From Krasilnikovia cinnamomea (GTDB taxonomy: Bacteria; Actinomycetota; Actinomycetes; Mycobacteriales; Micromonosporaceae), in assembly GCF_004217545.1 (NCBI RefSeq), contig NZ_SHKY01000001.1:7316001-7380000 (forward strand): a stretch of 64,000 bases of DNA. Reading direction: 5' to 3'. Below are positions 36,120-43,625 of the stretch, piece by piece; within the stretch, counting starts at the first letter, position 1, and each line of letters begins with the position of its first letter. Both the position numbers and the translations under genes were made by a program. The notes beneath the pieces were generated by a model. That model searched no databases. It was not told where the DNA came from and saw only the letters and a program-made list of their open reading frames with translations.

Positions 36120-38852
36120 TCAGGCCGCGACGGCGGGGGTGGGCAGGCCGTGGACCAGAAGCTTGCCGGCCTCCGGGGCGGGCAGCGGGCGGGACAGGTA
36201 GTAGCCCTGCGCGAACGGGCAGCCCATCTCCCGCAGCGCGGCGAGCTGGACGGCGTCCTCGATGCCCTCCGCCACGGTCGCCATGCCGAGGCTCTGCCCC
36301 AGCTGCACGATCGTACGCACCAGCGCGACGTCCTCGCGGTCGCCGCCACCGAGGCGGTCCACGAAGGACCGGTCGATCTTCAGGATCTCCATCGGGAAGC
36401 GGCGCAGATACGCCAGCGACGAGTAGCCCGTACCGAAGTCGTCCATCGCGAGGGTGACCCCGAGCGCGCGGATCCGCTGCAGCTGGGCGAGGTTCTCGTC
36501 GGTGTCGGTGAGCAGCACGCTCTCCGTCATCTCCAGGCGCAGCCGTTCGGCGGGCATCCCGGTCTCCGCCAGCACCTCGGCGACCATCTCGGCGAGGTCG
36601 CCGTGCTCGAACTGGCGCACCGAGACGTTCACCGCCATCGTGAGGTCGCGGTCGCCGTCGGCGCCCCAGGCCACCGCCTGGCGGCACGCCTCGGCCAGCA
36701 CCCAGCGCCCGAGCGGCACGATCAGGCCGGTCGTCTCGGCGATGCCGATGAACTCCAGCGGCGAGACCATCCCGCGGGTCGGGTGGTGCCAGCGCACCAG
36801 CGCCTCGAAACCGACGATCAGGCTGGAGCGCAGGTCCACGGTCGGCTGGTAGTGCAGCGCGAGCTGGCCCTGCTCCAACGCGACCCGCAGGTCGGCCTCC
36901 AGCTGCAGGCGCTCGACGAGCACGTTGTGCATCTTCGGGTCGTAGCTGGCGACCCCGCCGCCACCGCCGGCCTTCGCCTTGTACATGGCCAGGTCGGCGT
37001 TGCGCAGCAACTGGTCGGTGTCGTCGGCGTCCGCGCCGGAGGCCAGGCCGATGCTGGCGCCGACGTGCAGCTCACGGCCGTCGACCGTGACCGGCTCGCC
37101 GATGGCGGCCACGATGCGCCGGGCCACGGCCTCGGCGTCACGGGTCGCGGCGATCGACTGCACGAGTACGGCGAACTCGTCGCCGCCGAAGCGGGCCACG
37201 GTGTCGTGCTCCCGTACGGTCTCCCGGATCCGGGCGGCCACCCGCACCAGCAGCTCGTCGCCCGCGGCGTGCCCCAGGCTGTCGTTGACCTCCTTGAACC
37301 CGTCGAGGTCCAGGAACAGGATCGCGACCTCGGCGCGCGCGTCGGCCGCCGCCAGCGCCTCCTCCAGCCGGTCCCGGAACAGCGCCCGGCTGGCCAGCCC
37401 GGTCAACCCGTCGTGGTACGCCGTGTGCAGCAGCTGGTCCTGCAGCTCCTTGGCGTCGTGGATGTCGCGGGTGTTGAGCACGAAGCCGCCGACCGCGGGG
37501 TCGTCGAGCAGGTTCGTGATGGTCATCTCCGCCAGCCGCACCCGGCCGTCGAAGTGCCGGATGGGCACCTCCAGCACGGTCGTGGCGTACGGTTCGGCGC
37601 GCACGGAGTCGATGGCGGCGGCGATGCGCGGGCCCGCCGCCTTGCCCGCGGCCTCCACCAGCCGGTGCCCCAGGAGCATCGTCGCCGGGTATCCGAAGAT
37701 CCGTTCGATGGAGTCGCTCTGGTAGCGGATGGTCGAATCCGCCGCGATGATCGCGACGGAGTCGGAGCTCTGCTGCACCAGGGCGCGGAAGCGCTGCTCG
37801 CTGGCGTGCAGCTCCGCGGTGCGCACCGCGACGCGGGCCTCCAGGTGCCGGGTCAGGTGCCGGTTCTCGCGCAGCGTGATCAGCTGACGGACCAGGATCA
37901 GCACGATCAGCACCGTGCGCGACCAGGCGAAGAACGCGTCCGCGTGCCCCGTCCGCGCGAACCAGACGACGCTGATCAGGACGGCGCCGACGACGGCCGC
38001 GTAGGGCAGGGCGATCGCGAACGGCCGTTCGACCTCCGCGGCCTCCTCCCGCTCGAGGTCCTCGGGGGCCGAGTGACCGCGCGTCCGGGCCGCCAGCAGC
38101 ACCAGCGCGAAGCCCACGAACCAGCCGACGTCGAGCAGGCCACCGCTCTCGTAGTCGCCCTTCAGCGACACCAGGACGTACACCGAGTCCGTGACGCAGA
38201 TGACCACCATGGCGGCGCCGACCAGCAGCGTCGGCCCGGCCTGCTCGCCCCGGCGGCGCAGCAGCGCCAGCACGTGCAGCACGACCGTGATGAGCACGAC
38301 GTCACCCAGCGGGTAGGCGAGCGTGACCGACAGCCCGACCAACGAGCTCCCGGACGAGCCGATCAGCGGCGCGACCACCAGGAGCCAGGCGACCAGCAGC
38401 AGCGAGGTGGCGATCATCAGCCCGTCGACGACGCTGCGCAACCGGTGCGACAGGGTCTGCCGGGAGACCGGCGCCAGCAGCAGCCCGGCCGCGATGAACG
38501 GCATCATCAACAGGTAGCCCATGTCCGCCGCCGACGGGAACGGCACCTCGCCGCGCAGCACGGTCTCCTGCCAGGTCCAGATGCCCTGCCCGAGCGCCCA
38601 GGAGAGCAGGCCGGCGCCCGTGCCGTACCAGAAGCCCCGCACGCGGCCCCGGTGGCGGGCGCCACGCAGCAGGCAGGCGCCGGCAGCGACCAGGGTCAGC
38701 AGGAAGGTCCCGACGTTGGAGACGTCGCGGGTGAGGGTCGGCCCGCCCAGCCCGGTGAGCATCCAGGCGGTGAACACGGCGACCGCGCCGAGCACGACGG
38801 CGGTGCCCGGGCGCATGCCACTCACGGCCGCGTACACGCGCCTGAGTGTCAT
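36120..38852 (-). CDS. GGDEF-EAL (c-di-GMP) protein with membrane sensor and PAS domain
   Basis: This 910-residue protein has nine to ten N-terminal membrane helices (residues about 10-325), a short coiled coil, and a PAS domain near 345-470. The GGDEF domain has an intact active site, FGGDEFAVL near residue 575, with the inhibitory-site region upstream. The EAL domain has FEALVRWHHP near residue 693, then NVSVRQFEHGDL and DDFGTGYSSLAYL. Both catalytic signatures look complete, so the protein could make or degrade cyclic di-GMP. The ATG at 38852 is taken as the start; an earlier in-frame ATG adds ten residues. An inverted repeat lies 23 bases upstream. Confidence 0.92.
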   Translation of the reverse strand: MTLRRVYAAVSGMRPGTAVVLGAVAVFTAWMLTGLGGPTLTRDVSNVGTFLLTLVAAGACLLRGARHRGRVRGFWYGTGAGLLSWALGQGIWTWQETVLRGEVPFPSAADMGYLLMMPFIAAGLLLAPVSRQTLSHRLRSVVDGLMIATSLLLVAWLLVVAPLIGSSGSSLVGLSVTLAYPLGDVVLITVVLHVLALLRRRGEQAGPTLLVGAAMVVICVTDSVYVLVSLKGDYESGGLLDVGWFVGFALVLLAARTRGHSAPEDLEREEAAEVERPFAIALPYAAVVGAVLISVVWFARTGHADAFFAWSRTVLIVLILVRQLITLRENRHLTRHLEARVAVRTAELHASEQRFRALVQQSSDSVAIIAADSTIRYQSDSIERIFGYPATMLLGHRLVEAAGKAAGPRIAAAIDSVRAEPYATTVLEVPIRHFDGRVRLAEMTITNLLDDPAVGGFVLNTRDIHDAKELQDQLLHTAYHDGLTGLASRALFRDRLEEALAAADARAEVAILFLDLDGFKEVNDSLGHAAGDELLVRVAARIRETVREHDTVARFGGDEFAVLVQSIAATRDAEAVARRIVAAIGEPVTVDGRELHVGASIGLASGADADDTDQLLRNADLAMYKAKAGGGGGVASYDPKMHNVLVERLQLEADLRVALEQGQLALHYQPTVDLRSSLIVGFEALVRWHHPTRGMVSPLEFIGIAETTGLIVPLGRWVLAEACRQAVAWGADGDRDLTMAVNVSVRQFEHGDLAEMVAEVLAETGMPAERLRLEMTESVLLTDTDENLAQLQRIRALGVTLAMDDFGTGYSSLAYLRRFPMEILKIDRSFVDRLGGGDREDVALVRTIVQLGQSLGMATVAEGIEDAVQLAALREMGCPFAQGYYLSRPLPAPEAGKLLVHGLPTPAVAA

Positions 38853-38874
38853 CGCCGGTACCTCCGGTGGCCTC

Positions 38875-38891
38875 GCGTGCACGTTGCACGC
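38875..38891. promoter_or_regulatory. Inverted repeat before the GGDEF-EAL gene
   Basis: GCGTGCA, three bases and TGCACGC form a dyad 23 bases upstream of the start. It may be an operator or a leader hairpin. Confidence 0.3.
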
Positions 38892-39014
38892 TGTCCTCGT
38901 CGTGATCGGGCATTCGGGCGCGGATCTGAGGGGTTCGGCGCCGGGTGAGACGCGTTTTGTCGCACCCGTGCGGTACCACTACGGCAACCACGCCCGAAAC
39001 GATCAGGAGGCGCC

Positions 39015-39395
39015 ATGGCGACCTGGGAGGATGTGCGCGCGATCACGGCGGCGCTGCCGGAGACGGTGGAGCGCGCGCCGCGCGAGTGGCGGGCCCGGGA
39101 CAAGAATCTGGCCTGGGAACGGCCGCTGCGCAAGGCGGACTACGCGGCCCTGGGCGACGCGGCGCCCGACGGCGACATTCTCGGCGTACGGGTGGCGGAC
39201 GTGGGTGTGGCCGAGGCGTTGTGCGCCGACGATCCGGCGGTCTACTTCCGTACCCCGCACTTCGCCGGGTATCCGGCGGTGCTGGTCCGCCTCGGCGTGA
39301 TCGAGCCCGACGAGCTGCGGGAGCTGCTGGTGGACGCCTGGCTGGCCCGGGTACCGAAGCGGATGGCCCAGGCGTATCTGGACGCGCACCCGTGA
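39015..39395 (+). CDS. MmcQ/YjbR family protein
   Basis: This 126-residue protein is of the MmcQ/YjbR (DUF419) family, with the CyaY-like fold. It shows WEDVRAITAALPE at the N-terminus, AWERPLRKADYAAL near residue 33, and the ending ELLVDAWLARVPKRMAQAYL. Family members are presumed DNA-binding or nucleotide-related, but their role is not settled. An AGGAGG site precedes the ATG. A strong hairpin follows. Confidence 0.88.
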   Translation: MATWEDVRAITAALPETVERAPREWRARDKNLAWERPLRKADYAALGDAAPDGDILGVRVADVGVAEALCADDPAVYFRTPHFAGYPAVLVRLGVIEPDELRELLVDAWLARVPKRMAQAYLDAHP

Positions 39396-39411
39396 CGGGG
39401 TGCGGGAACGG

Positions 39412-39445
39412 CACGAGCCGCCCGGCGGGTGCCGGGCGGCTCGTG
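39412..39445. terminator. Bidirectional terminator
   Basis: CACGAGCCGCCCGGC, loop GGGT and its exact complement form a perfect 15-pair stem between the converging YjbR and GH26 genes. Confidence 0.8.
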
Positions 39446-39462
39446 GGTGTGGCTGGTGCCGG

Positions 39463-41103
39463 TCAGGCGATCTTGACGTTGAAGATCGGGTTGGCGGCGA
39501 GGGTCTTGAAGGCGGCCAGGTTGGCCGGGGTGCTGTCGATGCTGATGTCGCGGTCGCCCTCGTCGTCGTGCTTGGTGTCGAAGTACACGATCGCCTTGAT
39601 GTTCGGGCGCTTGGCCAGCTCCGGCAGCACCGAGTTGTAGCCGGCGGTCTTGTCGGTCGGCTTGCCGATGCGGTGGTACACGCCCCACTCGGCGACCATG
39701 ATCGGCTTCGACGCGTGCTGGGTGGTGGCCCAGTCGTACCAGCCCTGGCCACCGCCGGACGGCTGACGGTCGAGCAGGTCACCGAACTGGCCGTAGTGGT
39801 AGTAGCCCTTCTCCGCGCTGACGTAGGAGTCCAGGCCCATCCAGTCCACGACGTCGTCGCCGGGGTACAGGTCGTTCCACCAGGACTGCGCCATCCACTT
39901 CTCGTTGCCCATGTAGGCCATCACGTTGATCGCGTTGTCCACGCCCTTGCTGTCGAGGCGCTGGATGGTGTGCCGGTACATGGCGGCGAAGTCCTTGGCC
40001 TCCATGCCGGAGCCCTTCTTGGCGATCACGTCGTTCTCCGGCTCGTGGTTGAGCACGAGGAAGAACTTCTTGTCGCCGTAGGTGGTCTTGACCCGCTGGG
40101 CGAACTTGTCGATCCGGGCGTCCTGCTCGCCCTTGGCGACCTTGGCCCAGGTGGAGCCGTAGGCGACCTTCCAGTTGACCAGCAGCACGCGGGGGTGCGC
40201 CGGGTCGGAGGTCATGGCGATCTCGCTCTTGGTCGGGAAGACCTCGTCACCCTTGTGGTAGGTGTGGAAGATCGACGCGTCGCGGCCGGACAGCTGCTCC
40301 CACTTCTTCAGCTCCGCGTCACGCGGCGCGGAGGTGAAGCCACCGGCGGCCGCGCCCCACAGCACGCCGCAGGACGGCACGAGCAGGTCGCCGGTCACGC
40401 ACTCCTGCGGAGCCGGCGGCGTCGTCGGCGGAGTGCTCGGCGGCGTCGTGGGCGGCGTGGTGGGCGGGGTGCTCGGCGGCGTCGTGGGCGGCGTCGTCGG
40501 CTTGGTCGGCGGGGTCGCCGGCTTGGTGGGCTTGGGCGCGGCGGTGGTGACGGTCAGCTGCGGGCCACCGTCCGGGTTCTCCGCCGAGCGGATCCGGGTG
40601 ACGTCAGCGTTGGAACGCAGCGCGAACGCGTACACGCCGGGCTTGGTGACGACCTTGCTCAGGTCGATGCTCAGCTGGGAACCGGCGGCCTTGGCCGTAC
40701 CGACGGCGGCACCGAGCGCGGGCGCGTTGGCCGCGGTCAGGGTCTTCTCGTTGAATCCGCCGGAAAGCTGGTTCACCTTGACGGCTCCGCCCGGGGTGCT
40801 CTCCACCGGCAGGTCCAGCCGGGCGCCGGTGACCTTGGTGCCGGCCGGGACGGTGAACTCCACGTACCCGGTCTTGACCTCCTTGCCGGCCTGACCGACG
40901 GCGAGCTTGTCCTCCTTGCCGAACGCCGTGGTGCGGCGGGTGCTGGAGGTGTACGAGTCGTCGGAGGCCGCCAGCTTCACCTGCTGGCCCGCCGGCGCCG
41001 CGGCCGGGGCGGCGAGCGCGCCCAGCGGCGTCAGAAGCGCGGTGCCCGTGCCGGCCAGCATCGCGCCGACCATGGTCACTGACTTGCGGACCTTGCGAGC
41101 CAA
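39463..41103 (-). CDS. Secreted GH26 (mannanase-type) glycosidase with N-terminal carbohydrate-binding domain
   Basis: This 546-residue exported protein has a signal peptide at about residues 1-33, followed by a DNRLRE/CBM96-like beta domain at 35-185 (DDSYTSSTRRTTAFG, then TGYVEFTVPAGTKV). A Pro/Thr linker of TPP repeats (about 187-232) and a GH26-type barrel follow. The presumed acid/base glutamate is in LVLNHEPENDV near residue 350, and the nucleophile is in IMVAEWGVYH near residue 465. VDWMGLDSYVS is also typical. It probably degrades mannan or another beta-glycan. The TTG at 41103 is the start: GGGGGAGAG lies 7 bases upstream and the codon puts ARKVRKS before the signal peptide. Confidence 0.85.
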   Translation of the reverse strand: MARKVRKSVTMVGAMLAGTGTALLTPLGALAAPAAAPAGQQVKLAASDDSYTSSTRRTTAFGKEDKLAVGQAGKEVKTGYVEFTVPAGTKVTGARLDLPVESTPGGAVKVNQLSGGFNEKTLTAANAPALGAAVGTAKAAGSQLSIDLSKVVTKPGVYAFALRSNADVTRIRSAENPDGGPQLTVTTAAPKPTKPATPPTKPTTPPTTPPSTPPTTPPTTPPSTPPTTPPAPQECVTGDLLVPSCGVLWGAAAGGFTSAPRDAELKKWEQLSGRDASIFHTYHKGDEVFPTKSEIAMTSDPAHPRVLLVNWKVAYGSTWAKVAKGEQDARIDKFAQRVKTTYGDKKFFLVLNHEPENDVIAKKGSGMEAKDFAAMYRHTIQRLDSKGVDNAINVMAYMGNEKWMAQSWWNDLYPGDDVVDWMGLDSYVSAEKGYYHYGQFGDLLDRQPSGGGQGWYDWATTQHASKPIMVAEWGVYHRIGKPTDKTAGYNSVLPELAKRPNIKAIVYFDTKHDDEGDRDISIDSTPANLAAFKTLAANPIFNVKIA

Positions 41104-41364
41104 TTGAATCTCTCCCCCGATCGTTCCGGCCCACGTCGGCCGGTCACATGAAAGAGATTCGGGGTCGTGCGGTGCGCCTCCCGGTCTCGGACGGTTGCTC
41201 GCCGGTTGCACCTCATACTTTCGGCCGGGACGCGTCACTACCCAGGTCAGAGCGCCTCGCTACCCGGGCTGCCGCAAGCGCCGAACGGGCCGCCTCGACC
41301 GGCCATCATGGAGAGTGGACGACCACCTCGTTGTGACCCAGGACACATCTGACAGGCTTGCCGG
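41104..41364. other. Divergent region with GH26 leader
   Basis: The 261 bases between GH26 and dipeptidase hold no ORF. On the GH26 side there is one hairpin (CCGGCC, loop GACGTG, GGCCGG, 41129-41146) and a longer pairing of CCCGG with CCGGG enclosing about 45 bases. No known riboswitch class was recognised. Confidence 0.4.
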
Positions 41365-42576
41365 GTGACTGACACCGTCGCGCGGGTCCTGCGCTCCATG
41401 CCGGTGATCGACGGGCACAACGACCTGCCCATGGCGCTGCGGGCGCGCACCGGGTACGACGTGTCCGGCCTGGACCGGCACCGCCCCGAGTTCCACACCG
41501 ACCTGCCCCGGCTGCGCGCGGGCGGGGTGGGCGCCCAGTTCTGGTCCGTCTTCGTGCCCGGCGACCTGTCCGAGCCCGAGGCGGTGACGGCCACCCTGGA
41601 GCAGGTCGACGCGGTGTACCGGTTGGTCGCCGCGTACCCGCGGGAGCTCGCGATCGCCTACGACGCCGACGGGGTCGAGGCGGCGATCGCGTCCGGGCGG
41701 ATCGCCTCCCTGATCGGGATCGAGGGTGGGCACAGCCTGGCCACCTCGCTCGGGGTGCTGCGCGCCTTCGCCCGGCTGGGCGTGCGGTACGTGACGCTCA
41801 CCCACAACCACCACACCTCCTGGGCGGACGCGTCCACCGCCGAGCCCGTGGTGGGGGGCCTGAACGACGTGGGCCGGGCCATCGTGCGGGAGATGCAGCG
41901 CATCGGCGTCATCGTCGACCTGTCCCACGTGGCGCCGGTCACCATGCACGCGGCGCTCGACGTCGCCGAGGCGCCCGTACTGTTCAGCCACTCGTCGTGC
42001 CGGGCCCTGACCGACCATGTCCGCAACGTCCCGGACGACGTGCTGGCCCGGCTGCGGGACAACGGCGGGGTGGTGCAGGTGACGTTCGTGCCGCCGTTCG
42101 TGTCCCCGGCGGTCGCGGACTGGACGGCCGCGTACGCGGACCAGCGGAAGCGGCTCGGCCTGCCCGCCGACGACGCGCCCTGGCCCCGCGCGCCCCGGCC
42201 TGGCGAGTCCGCCGCCGCGCTCGCCGCCGCCCAGGCGCCCGCCGAACCGGGCGAGGACCCGCGCCTGCGGGACTGGCTGGCCGCCCATCCGCGGCCCGAG
42301 GCGACCCTCGCCCAGGTCGCCGACCACGTCGAACACGCGCGCGAGGTGGCCGGTCTGGAGCACATCGGGCTCGGCGGTGACTACGACGGCACGGACCGGC
42401 TGCCCGTGGGGCTGGCGGACGTCTCCGGATATCCGCGCCTGCTGGCCGAGCTGGTGCAGCGCGGCTGGTCCGAGGCGGAGCTGGTGAAACTGACGGGGCG
42501 CAACGTGCTGCGGGTGCTGCGTGTGACGCACGAGGCGGCCCGGGAGCCGCTCTGGCCGGGCTCGCCCGCGCGCTGA
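41365..42576 (+). CDS. Membrane-dipeptidase-type dipeptidase (peptidase M19)
   Basis: This 403-residue zinc dipeptidase of family M19 has its metal ligands in PVIDGHNDLPMAL near residue 15, the bridging glutamate in GIEGGHSLA near residue 120, and histidines in LTHNHHTSW, VDLSHVAPVTM and LFSHSSCRAL. IGLGGDYDG near residue 335 supplies the aspartate. It cleaves dipeptides, including some with D-residues. No signal peptide is present, so it is likely cytoplasmic. The start is GTG. Confidence 0.93.
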   Translation: MTDTVARVLRSMPVIDGHNDLPMALRARTGYDVSGLDRHRPEFHTDLPRLRAGGVGAQFWSVFVPGDLSEPEAVTATLEQVDAVYRLVAAYPRELAIAYDADGVEAAIASGRIASLIGIEGGHSLATSLGVLRAFARLGVRYVTLTHNHHTSWADASTAEPVVGGLNDVGRAIVREMQRIGVIVDLSHVAPVTMHAALDVAEAPVLFSHSSCRALTDHVRNVPDDVLARLRDNGGVVQVTFVPPFVSPAVADWTAAYADQRKRLGLPADDAPWPRAPRPGESAAALAAAQAPAEPGEDPRLRDWLAAHPRPEATLAQVADHVEHAREVAGLEHIGLGGDYDGTDRLPVGLADVSGYPRLLAELVQRGWSEAELVKLTGRNVLRVLRVTHEAAREPLWPGSPAR

Positions 42577-42656
42577 CCGCCGATCGCGGCGAAGCTTGCC
42601 GTTGGCTTGACTGCCGCTAGAGGTTGTCTTGAGGTTCGGCTCCGAACTACGGGGGC

Positions 42657-43484
42657 ATGACCGCAACGCTGATCGCCCGCCCCGCCGCCGCCGCGCCGAA
42701 GCCCGCCGACGTCATCCGGCTGTGGGCCCCCGCCGCCGCGGGGGTCGAGCTCACCGTCGTGGTCCCCTTCTACAACCCCGGCGCGGCGCTGCGGCCCACC
42801 GTGCAGCGGCTGGCCGAGTGCCTGACCGAGGCCGGCGTCGGCTTCGAGGTCGTCGCGGTCTCCGACGGCAGCACTGACGGCTCCGAGCAGACCCTGGCCG
42901 GCATCCCGGGCGTGCGGGTCATCGTCAACGCCGTCAACCAGGGCAAGGGCGCCGCGCTGCACACCGGCTTCGCCGCCGCCCGCGGCGCCTGGGTCGGCTT
43001 CATCGACGCCGATGGCGACATCGACCCGGCCCACCTGGTGCAGTACCTGCTGCTGGCCCGCACGGGCGGTCACGCCGGCGTGTACGCCGACAAGCGTCAC
43101 GCCCTGTCGACCAGCGGCGCGACCGGCTTCCGCAAGCTCGTCTCGATCGTCTACTCGACGCTGGTGTCGGTGCTGTTCTTCCTGGGCGTCCGGGACAGCC
43201 AGACCGGCTGCAAGATCTTCCGCCGCGACGTCCTCGCCGGCCTGCTGCCCAGCCTGCGCGAGCGCCGCTTCGCCTTCGACCTCGAGTTCTTCGTCGCCGC
43301 CAAGGCCGCCGGCATCCGCGACTTCGTCGGCGCCCCCGTCCGCCTCGAGCAGCGCACCGCCGGCTCCACCGTCGGCCGCAGCGCCATCGTCCGCACCATC
43401 CGGGACACCTTCACCATCTACACCCGCCTGCGCCGCAACGAGTACGCGCCGGTCGCGCGCAAGGACCTGGCCCTCGCGGCCTGA
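42657..43484 (+). CDS. Family 2 glycosyltransferase (dolichol-phosphate-mannose-synthase-like)
   Basis: This 275-residue GT-A protein starts its catalytic domain at ELTVVVPFYNPGAAL near residue 31. SDGSTDGSE and FIDADGDIDPAHL carry the DxD-like metal site near residue 117, and SQTGCKIFRRDVL follows near residue 180. It should transfer a sugar from a nucleotide to a lipid phosphate or similar acceptor. There are only weak hydrophobic stretches (YSTLVSVLFFLGV near residue 165) and no C-terminal membrane anchor. The gene is flanked by a strong terminator. Confidence 0.9.
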   Translation: MTATLIARPAAAAPKPADVIRLWAPAAAGVELTVVVPFYNPGAALRPTVQRLAECLTEAGVGFEVVAVSDGSTDGSEQTLAGIPGVRVIVNAVNQGKGAALHTGFAAARGAWVGFIDADGDIDPAHLVQYLLLARTGGHAGVYADKRHALSTSGATGFRKLVSIVYSTLVSVLFFLGVRDSQTGCKIFRRDVLAGLLPSLRERRFAFDLEFFVAAKAAGIRDFVGAPVRLEQRTAGSTVGRSAIVRTIRDTFTIYTRLRRNEYAPVARKDLALAA

Positions 43485-43504
43485 TAGTCGGTTCCCCCAC
43501 CGAC

Positions 43505-43553
43505 CGGAGGCGGTGTCCGCGGGCTTCCCCCCGTTCCGCGGACACCGCCTCCG
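43505..43553 (+). terminator. Factor-independent terminator of the glycosyltransferase gene
   Basis: CGGAGGCGGTGTCCGCGG and its exact complement flank a 13-base loop, giving an 18-pair stem. It is followed within three bases by TTTT. Confidence 0.85.
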
Positions 43554-43611
43554 CCTTTTGATACGTATTGTCGGCGTTCTACCTGTTCCATTCCCTCTGC
43601 GGAGCATCGAC

Positions 43612-43617
43612 CTAGCA
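43612..43617 (+). promoter_or_regulatory. -10 element of the Hsp70-propeller gene
   Basis: TAGCAT lies eight bases before the ATG (seven bases between), the geometry of leaderless actinobacterial transcripts. No convincing -35 box or strong Shine-Dalgarno site is present. Confidence 0.4.
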
Positions 43618-43625
43618 TTCGGGGA

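Noticed and set aside
40420-40545. DNA repeat in the GH26 gene
   Set aside because: It encodes a Pro/Thr-rich linker; the repeat follows codon choice and protein function.
41150-41260. Riboswitch in the GH26 leader
   Set aside because: The CCCGG/CCGGG long-range pairing does not match any class known to me; kept only as a structured leader.
42577-42656. Promoter before the glycosyltransferase gene
   Set aside because: TTGACT and TTGCCG are present, but no -10 hexamer with a final T lies at proper spacing.
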